Positions 56,338-64,000 of a stretch of DNA of 64,000 bases are shown here, in pieces (the first letter of the stretch is position 1; every line of letters begins with the position of its first letter). Both the position numbers and the translations under genes were made by a program. Source of the stretch: Stenogyne calaminthoides (taxonomy: Eukaryota; Streptophyta; Magnoliopsida; Lamiales; Lamiaceae); contig JBBCBC010000016.1 of NCBI GenBank assembly GCA_037126765.1, forward strand, positions 10,962,728 through 11,026,727, given 5' to 3'. Under the pieces are notes generated by a model. It searched no databases. It had not been told where the DNA came from and saw nothing but the letters and a program-made list of their open reading frames with translations.

Positions 56338-58290
56338 TGTTGGTCCCGGTGCAAACGAGTCTTACACGTGTATGGGGGGGAATACACGTGTTCAGTGTTT
56401 TTAAAACTTTTTCTTACAGAGGTCAGCTTGTGTCAGATAATCCTGAAGATTAGGTTCTGAGAAGCACAGATCGCTCTAAGTCAAAGTCTCATCGAGATGT
56501 GATCCGAGCTACTTTCAGAAACCTCAGATAATCCCAACCCGAGTCCTCGAGTGTTAGAGATCCCGAGTTTCTTGGATCGATAACTAACTTCATGAACCCT
56601 CCGAAGAGTACGTTCGGTTTGGTAACTATCTGTTCTAAATTTACTCGGTTGTCGGAATGGTTGGCCCTTAGTTTATACTCGTTTTAAGTTTTCTTTGAAA
56701 AAACCTTCCCTTTATGAAATAGTGATTAGGTTGTGATTCACTTATGCAACTTCGATTGGATTGATTCCAACCGAATATCGATTGAAAAGTATGCTTTCAA
56801 AATCAAGACAATGCAACAGATAAGCACGAGATAAGGAAATCAATAAAGAACACAAAGAATTATAGTGGTTCGAGAGACTCAAGCTCCCACGTCCACTCTC
56901 CGCGATTCTTGGAGAAATTCACTATCAACTTCTGAGTTTTCGACTACCTCGTAGTTTACTTACTCAACTCGGCCCTGAGTTTTCTGACTACTCCACGTAG
57001 TTTACTTACTCAACCCGACCTTGAGCTTTCTGACTACCTCCGTAGTTTACTTACTCAATCACACACAAGCTTTCAGACTACCCCTGTAGCTTACTAACTT
57101 CTCCTCTAGAGTTTTTTCGACTACTCGCGTAGTTTACTAACTCTTTACAACTCTTTTCACCAACAAACACACTCCAACTACCTTCTCAAGGGTTTGGGGT
57201 TTCTTGGTTGGTTTCCAACTAGGATGAGATATCCTTTACAATAAAGCGCAATGCAAAGGGTTAGGATATCTCGACTAAGCTTTTGGATAATTCTTATCAA
57301 GCTAGGCTTAGTATAGTGAGCTCTCTTCAATATCGAATCACTTGGGAAATTTTAAGTTTTTCGAGTGCTTTCACTTTTACAAGAATAAGTTTGAGCTCTT
57401 AAGTTGCGTATAAATTTCCCGTAACCTTACAATGTAGAGGGTCACCAGTATATATAGGCATACACCAAGGTCACTCTTGAAAACTATCCGTTGGAAAGAC
57501 AACTTCGTTAATTCCCTCTTGTGGTGTGTGAAACGGCTATATTTAGGGTTTGAAACTCCCTAACACTTTCTAGGCAATAGTCTTTCATGTAGCCGGTCTT
57601 CACTTTTTGCAGTCTGGAACTTTTGTACATTTGACATCCTTTTTCGAGAGACACATGCCGATTTGTCAAGATGGTACAAATGTTGTCTTCCTCTTTTTGA
57701 CTTTTGTCTCCAGTTAAAGGTAGACACCTTCAACGGCTCTTTTCGGTTACAAACTCTGAGTTTGATATAACCTTAACAACACTTCTGACTTAGTTCCTTT
57801 TGTCTGCATTTGAATGTCTTGGAAAATATCTATTTTCTAAGGAATCGCGATCTTCTCAGTTTTGCATCCTTCAGATAGATATATTCAGTGCCTCGGAACA
57901 TTCGGGTTCATACTGAGCATTCATATATTATCGAAGTCTTGATAAATATTGTGCCTCAAAGTATTATTGATCTTGATTTCTCGGTCTTGATCTTGATCTT
58001 TGTGTCTTGAGTCTTAAAGTCTTCGAGTCTTGTGGTCTTCGAGTCTTTGTAGTTTATCTTGTTGGTGTCTTTGAGTCTTCTCGTTGAGTCTTGATTTTTT
58101 CAAGATCCTCTTGAGTCTTCAAGAATTATCTGAACTATATCTGCGACTATACATTCTGCGCAGATAACATCTGAATATTCTAAAAATTGGATCCTGACTC
58201 AACTATCAAGATCATTCTGAACATGTCATACTCAGGGGTTTTGGGATCTAATCAAAATCATAAATCTTTTTTAAAATTCATCTCCCAACA
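56338..58290 (-). mobile_element. SIRE-type copia 3' LTR
   Basis: The plus strand reads TGTTGGTCCCGG at 56338 and ATCTCCCAACA ending at 58290. It aligns in reverse with copies A and B at 1-2267. The polypurine tract precedes it on the minus strand. Length 1953 bp, usual for SIRE. CAG/CTG-rich motifs of copy B appear replaced here. Confidence 0.85.
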
Positions 58291-58305
58291 ATTTCCCACT
58301 TTTTG
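58291..58305 (-). other. SIRE polypurine tract
   Basis: The minus strand reads ATCATCAAAAAGTGGGAAAT just before TGTTGGGAG, the form typical of SIRE elements (GATGTCATCAAAAAGGGGG in others). Confidence 0.8.
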
Positions 58306-58867
58306 ATGATGTCAAAACCTATCTTGTTACAAATATATAACATATACTCAGGTTTCAGTTTATCCTATTACAAGATTGGTTGTCTCCCAACAATTTCTTA
58401 AATCAGAAAAACTCCCAATAATTTCAGAGTTTCTCAACAGTTTAATCATTCAGCAATTTCTTTAGTAATGAATCTCTTTAACTAGTTCATTACCAAATAC
58501 TTAAACAATTTCTCCCTTATCAACATACAATCAGTTCAGAGACATTCATTCAGGCATATCAAAATAAAAGACATGTAAATAAGATAATGAGATATTATCT
58601 TTTGAGCATAATGATAAATCTTCATTGATGATTGGTATCCCGTTACATATTACAATGAGTTTATCAACAAAATCAAAAAGACAAAATTTTAAAGATTACA
58701 AAATCTTACGAATCTTGATCTTGATCTTGATTTGGCTCTTGATCTCTTCGCTCTTGATTTGCTTCATTCTCAACTTCATCAGCGGGCACCTCTAGGTCAA
58801 ACATTAGAAAAATCTCTTCTTGACTCATTTCTTTCCTTGATGATGTCCGGATTTGTTTCTGTTAGAC
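58306..58867 (-). other. 3' untranslated part of the SIRE element
   Basis: AT-rich, between the end of the extra frame (stop near 58868) and the polypurine tract. Two tandem TCTTGAT runs near 58714-58740. No gene. Confidence 0.5.
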
Positions 58868-61800
58868 CTAATGACCAAAGATATCTTGAGCAATCTCTTG
58901 AGTAATGGTCTTCTCATTCACCAAGCCATTATCAAGTTTTGGAGGTGGATAGGAATATGGACCGGGGGCTACTATCTCGTACCTCTCCTTCATCCATAAA
59001 GTTAATCCAACTCTGTAGATACTTTGGATAGAAGATAAGAAGGTATTCAATAAAAGCTTCATTCGATCCGAGTTTTCCTTCTCCATTCCACGAGAACATC
59101 ATAATTGAACCGAAGGTTCTCTTGACTTCTTCCCACATATCGTTGAGTTTGATAGGCATCCATTTATCAACGTGGGGCCACTTTAAGCGCTTTTGATGTT
59201 TCCTTTCTCTTGCTGCATAAACTTCACGAATTCACTCATTCGCGACGCTCTTCGTCTATCTTCTTTTTCGATCCACAGGCGTTCACGAGACCAAAGCGGC
59301 TTTTTCTTAGCTTGTTCTTCTTGGAGTGTCTTGAGCATTTTCGTGTTGAAGACTTTCTTACGAGGTTGAGACTTCGATTCCCTTTGGTTGTTCTTTTTCT
59401 TCATCATCCGTAATCGTTTTCTCTGGATTGGCTTAGAAGCCTCTCAAGACGCTGCTTTCGGTTTGAACAACGCCCAAGGCTTTTTCCTCTTCATAGGCGA
59501 TTCGGCTGACTGGCTTGTTCCAACCTTTGCTCTAGCACTTTCAGTTTCTCTCTTGACACATCAATCATGGTTTGCTTAGAAACTCGAGTGTAGACAGACT
59601 TCTCCACCTGAGCAAAATTTAACTTCTCAGAAGCTTTGACTTCTTTTAAGGCTTTGGCTAAATTATACATTTCAAGATCTTTTTGAGCCTTCTTCTCCAA
59701 AGTACGTGCCATGAACTTTTCGAGATCTTGACTTCCTTTTCCCCCTTCTTGGCACTTAGTAATTTGGAAGAAGTCCGAGAGTCTTTGTGTCCATGTGATA
59801 TTGCTCTTTGCTCACACAGCGAATCTCTCATGCTATCTGATCTTGTTCGTCTTCTAGCCTCCTTAGATGGTTCTTGGCCACGGAAAATTCTTCAAATAAG
59901 TGGGCAAACTGGCCAGAGAGTGCTTCTTTGAACATCTCTGTCATCTTGGTCATGAGCATTGAGCTCATTTCCTCAACTTGATGGACTTGATTAGCACCTC
60001 ATTCTTTTACGCTAGTTTCACCTCTAGAAATCGAGAACTCTCTCCGGTGTTTTTACGCTTCGGTTCATCACTTAACTTCGCCCTTGACTCCTCCGAACTT
60101 CTCATTGACTTTTTCTTCCATGGAGGTCATCCGGGTGGTTAGAGTGTTTTGAATTTGCACCGATTCGAAGAGTGACTAAGACCGAATCCATCTTTTGAGC
60201 TTGATTGGCCAAAGTCTCTTCCATCTGAGCAATCTTGATCATCATTGGCTCAACCTTCTCAAGTTTCTCTATCAGGGGAGTGAGATCAATCTCAGGAATC
60301 TTTCTGCGACCTCCTCTGTCTTTGTCGATCATCTTGAGCTTGACTTCATTTCGAGCTCCGATCTCGGTGCGCCTCGATCCGAAGAGTACTATCATCGGTC
60401 GATGTTGACTAATTCGAGTTGATCGCCAATGAAGTCTCCTTTTTCAATCTGAGCTCGCTTCTCAACATCTCCCTGTTGGTCCCCATCTCCATCTTGAGAT
60501 TTGTCTCCATTTGCTTGGGGCACCAACCCGGTTGCTCTCCTCTCACCCAACTTCCTACCGAACAAGCTCATCAAAATCGGAGTTTTTCATTCTGAGCTTT
60601 GTCCTTCTGAACCCTGAGAAATCGGTCAGAAAGGTTGTCTCCTCATTCCACCAATTGAAGGATCAAGCGATTGCCACTAGACTAAAAGCAACAATATCAA
60701 GCATCTCGGGAAGAGTCTGATTGAGGATGAATCTGATTGTCCTTAATCGAAGAAAATGAGCCGAGAGCTCGGGGTAGCGGTCTAGAATGAACCGTTCCCC
60801 TTGCTCCTCCTCCACTCGCTTCTTGACCTCGCCCTTCTTCCATCTCGGGCTCTCTGGTTCATTTGAAGTTTACGCTAAGGGATCAAGAAGTAGATCTTTC
60901 GGGGAGCTCATCAAGAATATTCGCTCGAGTCTCAAAGAACATCCGAAGTTTGTGCGGTCAGTCCTCGGTTTGCATCGGAGTGGGTTACGAGGCTGGCTGG
61001 TATATCCTCGGTTTGAGTCACGAGTTGGCTCGTCGGTGGCGTGCACATCTTGAGATCGACTCGGTTGGCTCTTACATGCGAGCACGCGACATCCGAGGTA
61101 GGCATCTCTCGAGGTCACGAGCTCCTTTGAAAATTTCTGAGAAATTTTATCTCATCTTGGCGATGTCTCGAGCACCGAAAAAAAAGACACGCTCGCCGAT
61201 CGATCCGTGTCTGGAGATAACTGAGCAACACTTGTAATGGTGAACTCGGCGGTTTGGCCCTCGGGTTGAATCTCTTGAGAATCACTTCCATCTTCATCGG
61301 TGAGAACCACCAATCTTCTGCGTTTTGGAGCAAGATCCTTCTGTTTCAACATCTTTGCTCCTTGCTCCATCTTTGCCTCCAACAACACCTTCCCCTAGTT
61401 TGTTGGGTCTCTTTTTTTCGGAAATTGCAGAATGTGATTCTACCTTCTTTTCTCTCTTCCCCACGATGACTGCTTCCTTGCGCAAAGAATGGGTTTAAGG
61501 AGAATTTTGGACTTAGGAAATGGGGTCGAATTGGCGAAGATATCCTCCTTCTCTCTGCACATCTCCAAAATGTAAGCAATTTTGGTGGCATGGTGGATCT
61601 TGCCTTTGATTGAGATCGCCCCGTCAATCTTCCTCAAAACTTTGGTCTGCTCACTCACCGTCTAAATTAGGAATTTCAGCCAGTTGAAATCTGTAGTGGG
61701 TGAGGCCTCTATCGCCGCCATCAACGAGCTTGAGTCTTGATCCGCTCAAAACTCCCCATAAGACTCATGATGCACTTGCTCACAATGTCCATCAACACAC

Positions 61801-62252
61801 GATATTGTGGCTTCAGGTGTCTTTTATGCAATGTCGCCTCAAACTTAACAGGATTCTCAGCAATCCTATCTAAGTACTCCTACTCTCTACGACATATACG
61901 TTGTAGGATCCTCTCCTCTATCACGAGCTCAAAAACATCATTTGATTTTCGGAACTATATCTGAGATCCCTTTCAAAATCGATGTATTTGGATGATCGCT
62001 CTAAGTGTGATCTGATTAACTTAGAATGCATCTGACCCTCTTCATCTATCTTCAAATTCTGAGATGAATTCGATTACCTCTATCGCAAACTCCAGTGCGG
62101 GTGGGTTTTGCGACTAGTTAGGTGAGTTTAGCGATCGAATCATACGAGCCTCCTCTTACGGCTTTGAGTTGGTTGTGCTTTCGAGTGAGACAACGAACTG
62201 CGTACCACGGCTTGTTGGTTTGGCTAATCTCTCGAACGGGGTTGGAGCCATT
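58868..62252 (-). pseudogene. Extra open frame downstream of SIRE pol, unknown function
   Basis: On the minus strand an ATG at 62252 (MAPTPFERLAKPTSRGTQFV) follows a plant-like leader AAACCCTAAAGC. Fragments in several frames follow in the same direction: QYRVLMDIVSKCIMSLMGSF (near 61830), KIHHATKIAYILEMCREKED (61590), a charged region (61480-61290), IDLTPLIEKLEKVEPMMIKI (60310-60260), a coiled-coil-like Lys/Glu-rich stretch (59712-59491, LNFAQVEKSVYTRVSKQ), and WEEVKRTFGSIMMFSWNGEG ending IAQDIFGH at 58868. Total span about 3.4 kb, roughly 1100 codons if joined. SIRE elements commonly have an additional (sometimes called env-like) frame here. I see no clear signal peptide or fusion feature, so I give no function. 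Confidence 0.5.
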
Positions 62253-62936
62253 TTAGAGTTTGATTGAAGAAGTGAAGCTTTAGGGTTTGGAGAATTTATG
62301 GGCAAAGGGGATTTTTAATTGCAGAGGATTTGGAAACGAAGGGTTTGATAAAATTTTGGCTTGAATGGCTGATTGGGGTTTATATAGCCTTGAGATCTTG
62401 GGGAATCGTGTTGGTTAGGTGAGTAACAACGGTTGAGATTAATCTCAGATTAATGGGTATATCTGAACCAAACGATCTCCGAAAAAGTAAGCCGCCAAAA
62501 CATCCTCATTGGTCATTAATGTAGCGAGCATTAAATGGTATTGACCTTCTTCGAATTTAAAACGATCCCGCCCAAAAAAACATTCCTCGGTGTTTTTATA
62601 TTTATTTGCGAATGATTCTTGAATTTACTTGAGCAATAAATGGATCGCGTAGTCATTACTTCTTCGGACCAATTTCCTATATCGGTCTTATCGAAGTAAT
62701 CGACCTTGATAAAATGTCGTTATAATAATCGAAATCTTGAATTGGTTCATTATGCTCTTGAGTTTTTTCCGAGACTCGATTCATTATTTCCATTTTATTT
62801 CGAGCTTCTCGGAAGGATTCTCGAGAAAACTTCATGCATCCGAAAACCTTCATTTTTTTGATTTTATTCTATACACACTGTTTAAAGCATCCCTAATTCA
62901 ACCGAAAGTTCTTGAAATCTTGATTCCGCCAAAGGT
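62253..62936 (-). other. Spacer between SIRE pol and the extra frame
   Basis: AT-rich on average with no gene recognised; the frame 62737-62940 on the plus strand is a shadow. AAACCCTAAAG-type leader words lie at its left end. Confidence 0.5.
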
Positions 62937-64000
62937 TTAGTCAAGATATCGCTCTCGCTTATCGGTATGAATTTTCTCCATCCTTATGTCCTTCTTACCG
63001 ACATGATCTCCGATGAAGTGATGTCGATATCCACATGCTTGCATCCGTGTGTAATACACGGGTTTTTGTGAAATAGCAATGGCACTATTATTGTCACAAA
63101 ATATTGGTACTTCATTGGCTACAACTTTATAATCCCTCAATTGTTGTGCGAGCCAAAGAATGCATGGCACGCAGACTTTCGCAGCCTATATATTCAAATT
63201 TTCAAGAGTACTTGTTTTCTGAAGATGCATTTCTTCGAAAACCAAGATATCGACTTGCTTCCTAGAAATTGACAAGTTCCTAAAGTGGACTTTTCGTCAA
63301 TTCTCGCAACCTCCATAATCGACATCGAAAGTAACCACTTAACTCTAGGTTATCATCGGTTTGGATACCATAATCCTCTATTCATTGTGCCTTTAAGATA
63401 TTTCAAGATCTTTTTGGCGCAAACCTCCATGTGACTAGCCTTAGGATTAGCTTGGTATCTTGCACATATCCCAACAAAGAAATGTTATATCGGCCTACTT
63501 AACGTGAGATAGAGCAATGATCCAATGATTCCTCTATAATCGGTATGACTTCTCGATTTGCCTTAATCGGGATCCATCTTGTAGTTAGTATTCATAGGAA
63601 TCTAAGCGTATTGCAATCTGTACACCATATTTGGCAATCGGATCTCGGTGTACTTTGCACGGTTGATGAATATTCCTTCCTTTGATTGTTTCACTTGAAG
63701 TCCTAGAAAGAAATTCATCTCTCCCATCATTGACATCTCAAACTTACCTTTCATCGGTGTTGAAAACTTTTCACCACGGTTGATGGTTTGGAGATCCAAA
63801 AATGATGTCATCAACATATATCCGAACTAGTAAAATATCTTTCCCATCCTCTATCCCCTAAGCGAGTTCTATCAACAATTCCTTTGACAAAACCATGGTC
63901 AAGAAAAACCGAGAAAGAGTATCATACCATGCTCGGGGTGCTTGCTTAAGACCATACAAAGCTTTTTCTTAGCTTTGTAAACTTGGTCATTCTGTTTGAA
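62937..64000 (-). pseudogene. SIRE pol end: reverse transcriptase and RNase H
   Basis: The minus strand reads YKAKKKALYGLKQAPRAWYD (near 63960), YVDDIIFG (near 63815), FEMSMMGEMNFFLGLQVKQS (63750-63690), IIGSLLYLTLSRP (near 63510), AKKILKYLKGTMNRGLWYPN (63420-63360), and in frame 63170-62937 LAQQLRDYKVVANEVPIFCD, NNSAIAISQKPVYYTR, HHFIGDHVGKKDI. These are SIRE/Maximus-type copia motifs. At least four frameshifts. The remainder of pol lies beyond the right edge. Confidence 0.85.

Noticed and set aside
59210..61469. Several plus-strand frames in the SIRE extra region
   Set aside because: All are antisense to the minus-strand fragments, which run in the same direction as pol and are richer in charged, protein-like segments.

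Overview
This is nuclear DNA of a flowering plant, probably a eudicot. The intron-bearing genes, plant LTR retrotransposons of both superfamilies, a Stowaway-like MITE set, a LINE and a nuclear copy of mitochondrial nad4 all say so. A CYP76-type P450 beside a terpene synthase fragment would fit an aromatic lineage such as Lamiales, but that placement is a guess. The layout is a gene island of about 23 kb (33.1-56.3 kb) between two blocks of nested retrotransposons.

Left block (1-33.07 kb). Nesting can be read from junctions. Two SIRE-type copia LTRs in near tandem (1-2267) abut an Athila-type Ty3/gypsy element on the minus strand (2268-10497). The Athila element sits in the reverse transcriptase gene of a minus-strand Ty1/copia element, COP-A (10498-18259). 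COP-A's 5' LTR is cut at 18260 by the LTR of a plus-strand relative, COP-B, so the two stand head to head. COP-B's LTR holds a solo LTR (19074-20690) with a perfect 5-bp target duplication. COP-B's gag is split by COP-C (23433-32562), which has both LTRs. COP-B's gag resumes at 32563 and is lost at about 33.07 kb.

Gene island (33.07-56.34 kb). Two genes look intact: NEOXANTHIN-DEFICIENT 1 (NXD1, plus strand, ten coding exons, 38524-40989) and SRP19 (minus strand, three coding exons, 41907-44328). Around them lie decayed pieces: a GRF zinc-finger relic, a stray copy of NXD1 exon 5, a nad4 NUMT inside a chimeric open frame, a minisatellite, several MITEs, a CYP76-like P450 broken by a frameshift and a lost splice donor and carrying a small LTR element in its intron, one terpene synthase exon, and a 5'-truncated LINE.

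Right block (56.34-64 kb). The 3' half of a minus-strand SIRE-type copia element, running off the window: reverse transcriptase/RNase H, a long extra frame of unknown function downstream of pol, a polypurine tract and the 3' LTR.

The most interesting points are the P450/terpene synthase relic pair; the spliced leader of NXD1, where an upstream frame gets its stop codon from the splice junction; the GC-AG intron and exon-5 duplication of NXD1; a palindromic GCTCGA array upstream of the Athila LTR TATA box; GC-rich hypervariable leaders in the copia elements; and a sign that several repeats carry consensus errors at CAG/CTG sites.
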